In this document: positions 36,369 to 44,666 of the stretch, piece by piece
How positions within the stretch are numbered: the first letter of the stretch is position 1
Layout: every line of letters starts with the position of its first letter
From: an uncultured Bacteroidia bacterium
Lineage (GTDB): Bacteria; Bacteroidota; Bacteroidia; Bacteroidales; UBA932
Assembly: GCA_902779765.1 (NCBI GenBank)
Contig: CACZCQ010000015.1
Span: forward strand, 1 to 64,000
Direction: 5' to 3'
DNA: 64,000 bases
Program-made: the position numbers and the translations under genes
The notes under the pieces: model-generated
What the model saw: only the letters and a program-made list of their open reading frames with translations
Database searches by the model: none
What the model was told of the DNA's origin: nothing

Positions 36369-36769
36369 ACAAGGTCTGGGATCCCCTGCGAAAGAAGATG
36401 GTCTCGCTGACGCCTGAGGAGAAGGTCCGCCAGTGGTTCATCGGTGTTTTGCGTGACACCCTGAGGGTCCCTGCCCATATGATGATGAGCGAGGTATCCA
36501 TGAGGTTCGGTGAAAAGCCTTTCAGGGCTGACATCCTGGTTTACGGCAGGGACACTTCGCCGCTTATGGTCGTGGAGTGCAAGAGGGAGGATGTCGAGAT
36601 GAGCAGGGAAGTGCTCGAGCAGGCCTTGAAATACAATCTGGTCCTTGGTGCCAGGTTCATAGTGATAACGAACGGGAACAAGACTTTCGGTTTCAGGAAC
36701 ACCGGCGATGAAGCCAGCCCTTTCGAACAGTTGAAATCCTTCCCCGACTGGGAAGCCATGCAGGTATAG
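36365..36769 (+). CDS. Orphan HsdR N-terminal-like nuclease domain protein
   Basis: A 134-aa stand-alone protein with the PD-(D/E)XK core seen at the N-terminus of type I restriction R subunits: FRADILVYGRDTSPLMVVECKR gives the Asp and the E-x-K. The N-terminus has LTPEEKVRQWFIGVLRDTLR, typical of the small HsdR_N-type proteins of Bacteroidetes. There is no helicase, specificity or methylase gene nearby, so it is not part of a restriction system here; its substrate is unknown. It is wedged between tcdA (four-base overlap) and the tRNA nucleotidyltransferase gene (3 nt), which suggests a housekeeping role. Confidence 0.8.
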   Translation: MNKVWDPLRKKMVSLTPEEKVRQWFIGVLRDTLRVPAHMMMSEVSMRFGEKPFRADILVYGRDTSPLMVVECKREDVEMSREVLEQALKYNLVLGARFIVITNGNKTFGFRNTGDEASPFEQLKSFPDWEAMQV

Positions 36770-36772
36770 CTT

Positions 36773-38305
36773 ATGAGTTCCACCATAACAGAAGGGTATC
36801 TCGACAGCCCTGTGTTCAAGATAGTTTCGGATGCAGCACGTGAGCTCGGTGTCCGTGCTTTCGTGATCGGAGGCTATGTCAGGGATTGCTTCCTCGGGAG
36901 GCAGAACGACGACATAGACATAGTCGTGGAGGGAAGTGGCATAGAGCTTGCCCACGCCGTATCCTCCAGGATTGAGGAGAAGGAGCACCGTCATTGCAAC
37001 GTGTCGGTATTCAAGACTTTCGGAACGGCCATGCTTAAATGGCATGGCGCCGAGATCGAGTTCGTGGGAGCCAGGAAGGAATCATACCGGCATGATTCCA
37101 GGAAGCCGATCGTTGAGGACGGCACCCTTGAGGAAGACCAGATGCGGCGTGATTTCACTATCAACGCAATGGCTTTCAGCCTCCAGGAGGAAGACTATGG
37201 AGCATTGGTCGATCCGTTCGGCGGGATCCGTGACCTTGCAGCTGGAATCATCAGGACTCCGCTGGAGCCTGAACAGACCTACAGCGACGATCCGCTGCGG
37301 ATGCTGAGGGCTATCCGATTCGCGGTCAAGCTCAGTACTCCGGAGCATGCTTTCACCATAGTTCCCGAGTCGGTCAGGGCGATGAAGGCTATGAAGGACC
37401 GCATGGCCATCCTATCCCAGGAAAGGATAGTCGAGGAGCTCAACAAGATCCTGATCTGCCCCCGCCCGTCCATGGGCTTCCACCTTATGGACGAGACGGG
37501 ACTTCTGGAATACATACTCCCTGAGCTGCTGAAACTCAAGGGAATAGAGACCGTGGACGGAAAGGGGCACAAGGAGATATTCTCCCATACCCTGCAGGTT
37601 GTGGACAATGTTGCGGCTTCCGAGGCCGCTGCCATTGCCGAGGGCCGCCTGAAAGATTATTCTCCGAAGGAAGACGGCGATGGTTTCGTGGAAACCGTCA
37701 GGACTGAGCCGTATGTCTGGCTCCGTTGGGCCGCCTTGCTGCATGACATCGGCAAGCCGGTAAGCAAGCGTTTCGATCCGGCTGTCGGCTGGACCTTCCA
37801 CGGTCACGAAGTGGTCGGCGGGAAGATGGTCCCGAAAATCTTCACGAGGCTGAAGATGCCGCTCAATGAAAAGATGAAGTATGTCCAGAAGCTGGTCACG
37901 CTCCATCACCGTCCTGTAGCCCTTGTAGATGATGAGGTTACCGATTCTGCAGTGCGGCGCCTCCTCTTCGATGCCGGAAATGAGATTGAGGACCTGATGC
38001 TCCTTTGCAATGCCGATATCACTTCCAAGAACCCTGTCAAGGTCGCAAGGATCAGGGAGAATTTCGAACTGGTAAAGAAGAAACTGGTCGAAGTCGAGGA
38101 GAAGGATGCCATCCGCAACTGGAAGAATCCCATCACCGGAGAATATGTCATGCAGGTCTACGGAATCCCTCCGTGCAAGGAGATAGGCGTCCTGAAGGAA
38201 TATGTGAAGAATGCGATCCTGGACGGGGAGATCGGAAACAATTTCGAGGAAGCGGATGCCTTGATGAGGAAGAAAGCTTCGGAAATGGGGCTCAAGGAAG
38301 CCTGA
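36773..38305 (+). CDS. cca: CCA tRNA nucleotidyltransferase / poly(A) polymerase family with HD domain
   Basis: A 510-aa class II nucleotidyltransferase. The head domain has FVIGGYVRDCFLGRQNDDID with the catalytic Asp-x-Asp, then RRDFTINAMAFSL and the neck motif DDPLRMLRAIRFAVKL. The C-terminal half adds an HD phosphohydrolase region (LRWAALLHDIGKP and FHGHEVVGGK). The head-plus-HD layout fits bacterial CCA-adding enzymes. A CCA-adding activity is needed here because the tmRNA gene does not encode its CCA end. PcnB-type poly(A) polymerase remains possible from sequence alone. It follows the nuclease-domain gene by 3 nt and precedes the recombinase gene by 11 nt. Confidence 0.88.
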   Translation: MSSTITEGYLDSPVFKIVSDAARELGVRAFVIGGYVRDCFLGRQNDDIDIVVEGSGIELAHAVSSRIEEKEHRHCNVSVFKTFGTAMLKWHGAEIEFVGARKESYRHDSRKPIVEDGTLEEDQMRRDFTINAMAFSLQEEDYGALVDPFGGIRDLAAGIIRTPLEPEQTYSDDPLRMLRAIRFAVKLSTPEHAFTIVPESVRAMKAMKDRMAILSQERIVEELNKILICPRPSMGFHLMDETGLLEYILPELLKLKGIETVDGKGHKEIFSHTLQVVDNVAASEAAAIAEGRLKDYSPKEDGDGFVETVRTEPYVWLRWAALLHDIGKPVSKRFDPAVGWTFHGHEVVGGKMVPKIFTRLKMPLNEKMKYVQKLVTLHHRPVALVDDEVTDSAVRRLLFDAGNEIEDLMLLCNADITSKNPVKVARIRENFELVKKKLVEVEEKDAIRNWKNPITGEYVMQVYGIPPCKEIGVLKEYVKNAILDGEIGNNFEEADALMRKKASEMGLKEA

Positions 38306-38316
38306 TCGGATCGAAG

Positions 38317-39288
38317 ATGATCCTTAATGAGTATATAGATTACATTTCGAAGGTCCGCCGGTATTCCAGGCGCACCTGCGATCTGTATACCGAAATATTG
38401 GGACGTTTTTTCTCATTCACCGAGGCTTCCGGCGACAGGGAGATGCTCGAGGCCCTTACACCATCCGTTATCCGATCCTATGAGGTCCATCTGATGGATG
38501 CCTGCGGGATGGATCCCCGTACGGTCAACCTCCATCTCAGCGTACTATCCGGTTTCTGCCGTTATCTGATGAAAGACGGAAGGCTCGGTTCCAATCCGGC
38601 CAGGATGGTATCCAGGCCGAAGACGGAGAAGCGACTTCCGGTCTTCTACAGGGAGGATTCCATGAAGGATTATTTCGACAGTACGGATTGTTACGCCTCG
38701 GAAGAGAATCTGGAGTTGATATCCGGCAATGACAAGGTCTCTAAGGATATGTATTCCCGAAGGCTTGGCAGGATGATCGTGTCGATCCTGTATTCGACGG
38801 GCATACGACGTTCCGAACTCATCGGCCTGAATGTCGGAAGCGTAGATTTCTCCAGAAGGACGATGAAAGTCATAGGAAAAGGTGACAAGGCCAGAGAAAT
38901 TCCACTCGTCCCTTCTCTTTGTAAGGAAATTTCGTTATATTTACAAACAGTTGAAACGATGGAAGGCCGCAGGCGGACCGCTTCTGAGCCTCTGTTGGTG
39001 ACTGTCAAGGGTAGCAGACTCTATCCGGTTTTCATCGACAGGACGATAAAAAGCGAGCTTGGGCAGGTCGGGAGCATCACAGGGAGGAAGTCTCCCCATG
39101 TTTTGAGGCATTCACTGGCGACAGAACTTCTGAACGAAGGCAGTGACCTCAATTCGATCAAGGAACTCCTTGGCCATTCCTCGCTTGCTGCGACGCAGGT
39201 CTATACGCACAATTCCATCGAGAAACTGAAAAAAGTTTATGTTAACGCCCATCCACGGGCAAAAAGCGGAGGTAAAAATGGAGATTAG
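38317..39288 (+). CDS. xerC: Tyrosine recombinase XerC/XerD family
   Basis: A 323-aa site-specific recombinase of the type that resolves chromosome dimers at dif. The N-terminal SAM-like DNA-binding domain begins YIDYISKVRRYSRRTCDLY. The catalytic domain shows YSTGIRRSELIGLNVG (first Arg), VIGKGDKAREIPL (Lys), SPHVLRHSLATELL (His-x-x-Arg), LLGHSSLAATQVYTH (His and nucleophile Tyr). The length and the lack of mobile-element context favour a housekeeping XerC/D over an integrase. The start at 38317 is chosen because the longer frame overlaps the cca gene. Its end overlaps hpf by 11 nt. Confidence 0.9.
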   Translation: MILNEYIDYISKVRRYSRRTCDLYTEILGRFFSFTEASGDREMLEALTPSVIRSYEVHLMDACGMDPRTVNLHLSVLSGFCRYLMKDGRLGSNPARMVSRPKTEKRLPVFYREDSMKDYFDSTDCYASEENLELISGNDKVSKDMYSRRLGRMIVSILYSTGIRRSELIGLNVGSVDFSRRTMKVIGKGDKAREIPLVPSLCKEISLYLQTVETMEGRRRTASEPLLVTVKGSRLYPVFIDRTIKSELGQVGSITGRKSPHVLRHSLATELLNEGSDLNSIKELLGHSSLAATQVYTHNSIEKLKKVYVNAHPRAKSGGKNGD

Positions 39289-39571
39289 AGTAAAATCCCT
39301 GAAGTTTGATGCAGACCAGAAACTGCTCGACTATGTTGAAAAGAAAGTTTCGAAACTTTCCAGGTTCAGCGATCACCTCGATGACGTCGAGGTAACTCTG
39401 TCTTTGCTGAATGAGCCTGACAACAAGGAAGTCAAGATCCAGACCAGGGTTTATGGACAGGATCTGCTGATCGAAAGGAGCGCCTCGACTTTCGAGGATG
39501 CCGTCAGCGAGGTCGTCGATCTTATGAAGGAGAAGATCGTAAGGACCAAGGAAAAGAAATTTGACGCATAA
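39278..39571 (+). CDS. hpf: Ribosome hibernation promoting factor (short HPF/YfiA family)
   Basis: A 97-aa ribosome-associated factor with the beta-alpha-beta-beta-beta-alpha pattern: MEIRVKSLKFDADQKLLDYV, DDVEVTLSLLNEPDNKEVKI, SASTFEDAVSEVVDLMKEKI. The protein binds the decoding site to inactivate or dimerise ribosomes in slow growth. It is the short form without the C-terminal dimerisation tail. The ATG at 39278 is preceded by GGAGG eight bases upstream, unusual for this phylum. That GGAGG lies inside xerC coding sequence, so it may be chance. It ends before a strong terminator at 39584. Confidence 0.9.
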   Translation: MEIRVKSLKFDADQKLLDYVEKKVSKLSRFSDHLDDVEVTLSLLNEPDNKEVKIQTRVYGQDLLIERSASTFEDAVSEVVDLMKEKIVRTKEKKFDA

Positions 39572-39583
39572 TCAATAGTCCAG

Positions 39584-39618
39584 GACAGGCCGCCGGTAAC
39601 GACGGCCTGTCTTTTTTT
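39584..39618 (+). terminator. Intrinsic terminator after hpf
   Basis: GACAGGCCG (39584-39592) pairs with CGGCCTGTC (39603-39611), followed by seven T residues. It ends the tcdA-hpf transcription unit, and the holA -7 box begins 12 nt later. Confidence 0.88.
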
Positions 39619-39629
39619 ATTTTTATGAT

Positions 39630-39637
39630 TATATTTG
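39630..39637 (+). promoter_or_regulatory. -7 promoter box of holA
   Basis: TATATTTG matches the consensus exactly and ends 6 nt before the ATG at 39644, predicting a leaderless or near-leaderless mRNA. Confidence 0.7.
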
Positions 39638-39643
39638 TCTTCT

Positions 39644-40687
39644 ATGGCAAAAGGTTCAGTAAACGTCGCTTCACAGTGCAGTGAGCTTATCGGAAAGGCC
39701 CGCGCAGGAGAATTCTATCCTGTGTACCTGCTGATGGGTGACGAACCTTATTATCCGGACCTGGTCTGCAATGCGGTTATCGAACATTCCCTGGACGAAT
39801 TCTCCAGGGATTTCAACGAGACCATCTGCTATGGCGCCGATGTCGATGCGGAAACGGTCATTACTGCGGCCAGGAGATTCCCGATGATGGCCGAGAGACA
39901 ATTGGTGGTCGTGAAGGATGCCCAGGCCATGAAAGACCTGGAGCAACTGGCGGTATATTGCGAGTCCCCTCTGGACTCCACCGTCCTTGTCCTGCTGATG
40001 AGAGGGGCTTCGGCGGACAAGCGGAAATCACTTTACAAGCAGTGCCAGAAAAACGGAGTCGTCGTCGAATCCAACGCCTTGAGAGATTACGAGATGGCAT
40101 CCTGGATCAGCCAGTACTTCTCGTCCCAGGGGCTTGACATCGCTCCGGATGCCGCGGCTTTGCTGGCGGAATATTCCGGAACCGACATGGGCAGGATAGT
40201 GGTAGAGACGGACAAGCTGCTGAAAAACCTGCCGGAGGGAGTGAACCGGGTCTCGGCTTCCGACATTGAGAAGAATGTAGGTATCAGCCGTGAATTCAGC
40301 ATATTCGAGCTCACAAAGGAGCTTTCATTCAGGAACGCTCCGAAAGCGTTGCGAGTGGCGGCAAGGATAGGTGAATCCGCGAGGTTCGCGATGCCGATGG
40401 CCGTGAGTACCCTCTATACATACTTTGTAAGGGTCCTGAAATACGGTGCCCTTAAAGAGAAATCGCGCTATCCAGACAGGGCGGACGTTGCGGCCGCGCT
40501 TCAGGGGGTCAACCCTTATTTCTGGAAGGAATATGATGCCGCGGTGGCGAATTATCCCGTCCCGAAGGCCATGGCCGCAGTTTCCCTGCTCTGTGACTAT
40601 GATTACAAAGGAAAGGGAGGGGATGTAGGAGAGGCCACCCCTGGGGACCTTCTGGTAGAATTGGTCGTCAAGCTCTTGAATTTATAA
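39644..40687 (+). CDS. holA: DNA polymerase III subunit delta
   Basis: A 347-aa clamp-loader subunit that opens the beta clamp. The N-terminus has YPVYLLMGDEPYYPDLV, equivalent to the family's L(x)G-E-E-P-Y segment. TAARRFPMMAERQLVVVKDAQ and ISREFSIFELTKELSFRN are further family hallmarks. It is an AAA-fold protein without a working Walker motif, as expected. The ATG at 39644 is preferred over a TTG within the promoter box. It stands alone behind its own -7 box and the hpf terminator. In Bacteroides, as far as I recall, holA is often adjacent to the HsdR-N-like gene; here they are about 3 kb apart. Confidence 0.9.
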   Translation: MAKGSVNVASQCSELIGKARAGEFYPVYLLMGDEPYYPDLVCNAVIEHSLDEFSRDFNETICYGADVDAETVITAARRFPMMAERQLVVVKDAQAMKDLEQLAVYCESPLDSTVLVLLMRGASADKRKSLYKQCQKNGVVVESNALRDYEMASWISQYFSSQGLDIAPDAAALLAEYSGTDMGRIVVETDKLLKNLPEGVNRVSASDIEKNVGISREFSIFELTKELSFRNAPKALRVAARIGESARFAMPMAVSTLYTYFVRVLKYGALKEKSRYPDRADVAAALQGVNPYFWKEYDAAVANYPVPKAMAAVSLLCDYDYKGKGGDVGEATPGDLLVELVVKLLNL

Positions 40688-40705
40688 AGTTTTTATAAGA
40701 AATTA

Positions 40706-40735
40706 TTGTATTACGATAAATAATTATTATATTTG
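40706..40735 (+). promoter_or_regulatory. Complete promoter of the ABC exporter genes
   Basis: TTG at 40706-40708 and TATATTTG at 40728-40735 are separated by 19 bases, matching the Bacteroidetes -33/-7 arrangement. The ATG at 40753 follows after about 17 nt. Confidence 0.75.
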
Positions 40736-40752
40736 GCAAAAATATAAGAATA

Positions 40753-41667
40753 ATGGGACTAATTGAATGCAGAAATGTCAGCAAGCGGTTCGGTGAGAAG
40801 GTCGCGTTGGACAATGTTTCCATAGACATTGCCCAGGGCCAGATCTTCGGACTGCTCGGACCGAACGGAGCCGGCAAGACGACCCTCATCAGGATAATAA
40901 ACAGGATAACCATCCCCAACGGTGGGGAAGTGTTCTTCAATGGCCATCCCATCACCCAGGGCGATGTCGAGAAGATCGGATACCTCCCTGAGGAGCGTGG
41001 CCTGTACCGCAAGATGGAAGTAGGCGACCAGGCGATGTATCTCGCCCAGCTCAAAGGACTGAGCGCCAATGAGGCCCGCAGGGAACTCAAGCAGTGGTTC
41101 GTCCGCTTCGGCATCCAGGACTGGTGGAAGAAGAAGGTCGAGGAACTGTCGAAGGGTATGGCCCAGAAGGTCCAGTTCATCACCACCGTCGTCCACAAAC
41201 CTTCCCTGATGATCCTTGACGAGCCTTTTTCCGGATTCGACCCGGTCAATGCCGAACTCATCCGCAAGGAAATCCTGAGACTCAAGGATGAAGGAGCTAC
41301 CATAATCCTCTCCACGCACAACATGGAGTCGGTCGAGGAGCTTTGTGACGACATCGCCCTGATCAACAAGTCCAGGCTGGTCATTACCGGAGGAGTCGAC
41401 GATATCAGGCGCGAGCACGGCAACAACAACATAGAACTGATCTATACCGGCGGTGAGAGGATCGGTGAGGTCGACGGACTCTATTCCATCATCTCGGACG
41501 AGGACAATGTCGGCCGCCATACTGCTGTCCTCAGCCTTGTCCCCGGAGTCTCTTCCAACGAAGTCCTGTCATCCCTTCTTACGACCGGGGTCACGGTGAA
41601 TTCCTTCAAGGAACTGATTCCCAGGATGAACGACATTTTCATCAAACTTGTAACGGAGGAGGAATAG
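40753..41667 (+). CDS. ABC transporter ATP-binding protein, NatA-like
   Basis: A 304-aa ATPase that powers an ABC-2 type exporter. It shows Walker A LLGPNGAGKTTLIR (near residue 35), Q-loop YLPEERGLYRKM, signature ELSKGMAQKVQF, Walker B SLMILDEPFSGFDPVN and the switch His in ILSTHNMESVEEL. A C-terminal extension of about 80 residues follows, as in NatA and related subunits. Its partner permease starts 4 nt downstream. The exported substrate (sodium, drug or lipid) is not shown by the sequence. A well-formed promoter lies just upstream. Confidence 0.88.
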   Translation: MGLIECRNVSKRFGEKVALDNVSIDIAQGQIFGLLGPNGAGKTTLIRIINRITIPNGGEVFFNGHPITQGDVEKIGYLPEERGLYRKMEVGDQAMYLAQLKGLSANEARRELKQWFVRFGIQDWWKKKVEELSKGMAQKVQFITTVVHKPSLMILDEPFSGFDPVNAELIRKEILRLKDEGATIILSTHNMESVEELCDDIALINKSRLVITGGVDDIRREHGNNNIELIYTGGERIGEVDGLYSIISDEDNVGRHTAVLSLVPGVSSNEVLSSLLTTGVTVNSFKELIPRMNDIFIKLVTEEE

Positions 41668-41671
41668 TACC

Positions 41672-43051
41672 ATGGATTTCAGAATAATCAAGACAGTTAT
41701 CGGACGCGAATACCTTACCCGCGTCAAGAAAAAGTCATTCCTGGTGACGACCTTCGTCGTCCCCATCCTGTTCGCCGCGATGATGGTTGCGGTGTTCTAC
41801 ATCATGGGCAATACCAAGCAGAGGAAGCAGGACGTGGCTGTCGTCGACCAGTCAGGTCTGGTGATGTCCCACCTGAAGAGTGACGACAGGGTGACCTATT
41901 CTGATTTCTCCACCGAGGTACCCGATTCCATCAAGTTGCATCTGAAGGATTTCGGGAAGGATGTGCTCGTGGTCATATCCCCGCTCGATACGGTGAAGAA
42001 AACCGTATCGGTCCAGGCATATTCGAAGGATCCCCTTGGAGTCGAGTTCACCGGACGCTTGTCCGACGCCGTCGATGACGCGGTCGAGGAGTACAGGGTC
42101 CAGCAGTACGGAATCGAGAACCTCTCCCAGATAATGGAAGACGTAAGGTCCAATGTAAAGGTCACTGAATATACACTCGACGAGTCCGGAAACGAGAGTG
42201 TCTCCGAATCGGGGATCTACATGATCGTATCCATGCTCCTGGGTATCATAATCTGGATGTTCATCATGATGTTCGGAGGACAGGTGATGTCCAGCGTCAT
42301 CGAGGAGAAGTCCAGCAGGGTGGTTGAGGTGCTCATATCTTCGGTCAAGGCCGTCGACCTTATGTTTGGAAAGATCATAGGAGTCGCACTTGTGGCGCTT
42401 ACACAGTTCCTGCTCTGGATAGTCCTTACCGTGGTGCTGACTTCAGTCGCCAGCATGTTCATCGGCAAGGATATGCTGAAGAGCTTCTCAGGCAATCCCG
42501 AGATGATCGCCCAGACGACTGTCGGGATTCCCGCTGACCTGGGTAACATGACCATGCCCGCAGACACCGCATCCCTTGATGCGGCTGCTCCCGGGGAACT
42601 CCAGACAGTGATGGCTACGCTCTCGAACATACCGTGGGTGAAGCTCATCGTATCATTCCTCATCTTCTTCGTGCTCGGTTACCTGCTTTATGCCTCGCTG
42701 TATGCGGCCATCGGATCGGCCGTGGAAAGCGTGGAAGACACCCAGCAGCTTCAGATGCCTATCACGATTCCGCTCATGATAGCTTACATGATCATCCTGA
42801 TGGCATTCCAGAACCCTGACAGCGGAGTTGTGGTATGGGCGTCGATGATTCCTTTCACTTCGCCGATCGTGATGCTGGCCAGGATTCCTTACGGTGTTCC
42901 GATGTGGCAGCTGGTCCTGTCGATAGTCCTGCTTTTCTTCACCTTCCTGGCTTGTGCATGGCTCTCCGCCAAGATCTACAAGGTCGGTATCCTAATGTTC
43001 GGAAAGAAGTCTACGTTCAAGGACCTCTGGAGATGGCTCAAACAGAAATAG
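41672..43051 (+). CDS. ABC-2 type transporter permease, NatB-like
   Basis: A 459-aa membrane subunit with one N-terminal helix (VTTFVVPILFAAMMVAVFYIM, about residues 25-46) and a periplasmic domain of roughly 130 residues. A C-terminal block of helices begins YMIVSMLLGIIIWMFIMMF and contains FGGQVMSSVIEEKSSRVVEV, the cytoplasmic loop typical of ABC-2 permeases. Two further helix pairs precede the C-terminus. It pairs with the upstream ATPase (4 nt apart). NatAB-type Na+ or drug export is the closest family description; the substrate is unproven. The nucleotidase gene begins 4 nt after the stop. Confidence 0.85.
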   Translation: MDFRIIKTVIGREYLTRVKKKSFLVTTFVVPILFAAMMVAVFYIMGNTKQRKQDVAVVDQSGLVMSHLKSDDRVTYSDFSTEVPDSIKLHLKDFGKDVLVVISPLDTVKKTVSVQAYSKDPLGVEFTGRLSDAVDDAVEEYRVQQYGIENLSQIMEDVRSNVKVTEYTLDESGNESVSESGIYMIVSMLLGIIIWMFIMMFGGQVMSSVIEEKSSRVVEVLISSVKAVDLMFGKIIGVALVALTQFLLWIVLTVVLTSVASMFIGKDMLKSFSGNPEMIAQTTVGIPADLGNMTMPADTASLDAAAPGELQTVMATLSNIPWVKLIVSFLIFFVLGYLLYASLYAAIGSAVESVEDTQQLQMPITIPLMIAYMIILMAFQNPDSGVVVWASMIPFTSPIVMLARIPYGVPMWQLVLSIVLLFFTFLACAWLSAKIYKVGILMFGKKSTFKDLWRWLKQK

Positions 43052-43055
43052 TCAT

Positions 43056-43833
43056 ATGCGAATGAAATATACCTTCTTGACCGCGGCCCTGCTCTGTGTC
43101 CCTGCCCTCCTGCTGGCGCAGGGAGTGGAGGTCTCCTGGGGGAAGGACGTGATTGACGGTCACCGTACGGGGGTAGTGGCGTCCAATGCCTCCAATGTGG
43201 AGGAATCGATGGGTTCGGTTTCGGGCAGGAAGTACCTTGCACCCAACGGCCGTATATTCAGGGGCGGAACCGTCTACCGAGGAGATGATCCGGAAGTCCC
43301 CCGAGTGCTCTCTCTACGACTGGTTCGTCGACGAACTCATGAGGGCAACCGCCGACAGTACCGGGAAGAAGATCGACATCGGCCTGACAAACCGTGGAGG
43401 GGTGAGGACCGAGATGCCCAAGGGGGAGATCTTCTACGATGACATCATGTCAATGTTCCCGTTCAAGAACAATCTCTGCTACGTGGCCATGAAGGGGTGT
43501 GACGTCAAGGCTCTCCTGGACCAGATGGCAGCTACCAAGTTCCTGATAATTGGCGGAATGAAGGTCGTGGCAAGGAACGGCAAGATAGTTTCCGCCACCA
43601 TAGACGGGAAACCACTTGATGATGAGAGGGTATACGGCATTGCAACGATCAATTTCCTCCTGGACGGCGGGGACGGTTTCTCCATCGGGAAGAACGCGGT
43701 CGAGGTCATCCATTGCAAAGGTTGGATTTATGACACTATGATCAAATATGTCAAGGACCTGACAGCCGCCGGAAAACCGGTCGAATTCGAGAATAAGCAT
43801 TGGATCACAATAGAGAAGGACAAAGGACAATGA
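43056..43833 (+). pseudogene. 5'-nucleotidase C-terminal domain protein, frameshifted
   Basis: The first frame (43056 to about 43271) encodes a signal peptide (TAALLCVPALLLAQG) and SGRKYLAPNGRIFRGGT. The rest of the family sequence continues in the +1 frame from about 43270: STEEMIRKSPECSLYDWFVD, GLTNRGGVRTEMPKG, DDIMSMFPFKNNLCYVAMKG and the substrate-binding INFLLDGGDGFS. Neither frame alone gives a complete protein. From memory of homologues, some 20-25 residues that normally separate FRGG(T) from the STEEM segment are also absent, so a small deletion probably caused the shift. The intact product would be the C-terminal half of a periplasmic 5'-nucleotidase whose metallophosphatase half is the next gene. 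Sequencing error is the main alternative. Confidence 0.75.
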
Positions 43834-44666
43834 GAAGGTTATCTTTAATATCTGCCATCTGCCTTCTGGCTTCGTTGTGCGCAGTGGATGTACAGGCGCA
43901 GAAGCGGCTTACGATCTTGCATTTCAACGATACCCACAGCCATCTGGAGCCGGAAAGGACCGGCGATGAGACCGGATTGGGCGGGGCCATCGAGAGGGCT
44001 GCCTGCCGTGACAGCATCGTCAAGGCGGATGGGAAGAGGAATGTCCTCTTCCTCCACGCCGGTGACTTCAGCCAGGGAACGTCCTACTTCTCCGTCCTGG
44101 GCGGGGATATCGAAGTGGACCTTATCAATGCCCTGAAGTATGACTGCATCACCCTCGGGAACCATGAGTTCGACAATGGGGTGGATGAACTTGCAAGGCG
44201 CATGTCCAAGGTGAAGTGTCCCGTCGTCTGTGCCAACTATGATTTCTCACAGCTCCCGCTCGGGGCATATGTCAGGCCTTATGCCATCGTCCGCAAGGCG
44301 GGAATGAGGATAGGGATCATAGGCCTGATGCCGGATATCACCACCCTGGTCTCCCACGAAGTCTCCAGCAAGATTCCGGCTTTCGACAATTCGGAGGTCG
44401 TCAACAAGTGGGCCTCCTATCTCAGGGAAGATAAGAAGTGCGACCTGGTCATCGCCTTGACCCATATCGGTTACGATGACGGTCCATATAATGATTTCGC
44501 CCTCGTCCGCGGCAGCCACGGAATCGACATCGTGGTGGGAGGTCATTCCCACACGTTCATCGACAGGCCCGGATATGAAAGGGACCTTGACGGTAAGCTG
44601 GTGCCCATCGTCCAGGCCGGATGCTGGGGACTGGAGATGGGTAACATGAAGGTTTTGAAGAAATAA
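43830..44666 (+). CDS. Exported 5'-nucleotidase/2',3'-cyclic phosphodiesterase metallophosphatase domain
   Basis: A 278-aa exported metallophosphatase of the UshA/CpdB type, catalytic domain only. The signal peptide ends near DVQAQ. Metal motifs are LHFNDTHSHLEPE, FLHAGDFSQGTSY, ITLGNHEFDNGVDEL and VVGGHSHTFIDRPG. It releases phosphate from nucleotides in the periplasm. In UshA this domain is fused to a C-terminal substrate-binding domain; here that domain is the separate upstream gene, which is broken. The ATG overlaps the upstream stop (ATGA) and its own stop overlaps the GH2 start (TAATG), so the genes form one coupled unit. Confidence 0.9.
   Translation: MRRLSLISAICLLASLCAVDVQAQKRLTILHFNDTHSHLEPERTGDETGLGGAIERAACRDSIVKADGKRNVLFLHAGDFSQGTSYFSVLGGDIEVDLINALKYDCITLGNHEFDNGVDELARRMSKVKCPVVCANYDFSQLPLGAYVRPYAIVRKAGMRIGIIGLMPDITTLVSHEVSSKIPAFDNSEVVNKWASYLREDKKCDLVIALTHIGYDDGPYNDFALVRGSHGIDIVVGGHSHTFIDRPGYERDLDGKLVPIVQAGCWGLEMGNMKVLKK

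Noticed and set aside
36365..36769. Type I restriction system
   Set aside because: Only the R-subunit N-terminal-like domain is present; there is no helicase, methylase or specificity gene nearby.
39271..39280. Functional Shine-Dalgarno sequence (GGAGG) before hpf
   Set aside because: It lies in xerC codons for Gly-Gly and other genes here lack such sites, so chance is as likely; not listed as a feature.
38317..39288. Integrase marking a mobile element
   Set aside because: It has XerC/D length and motifs, sits in a housekeeping cluster, and no attachment repeats or cargo genes were seen.
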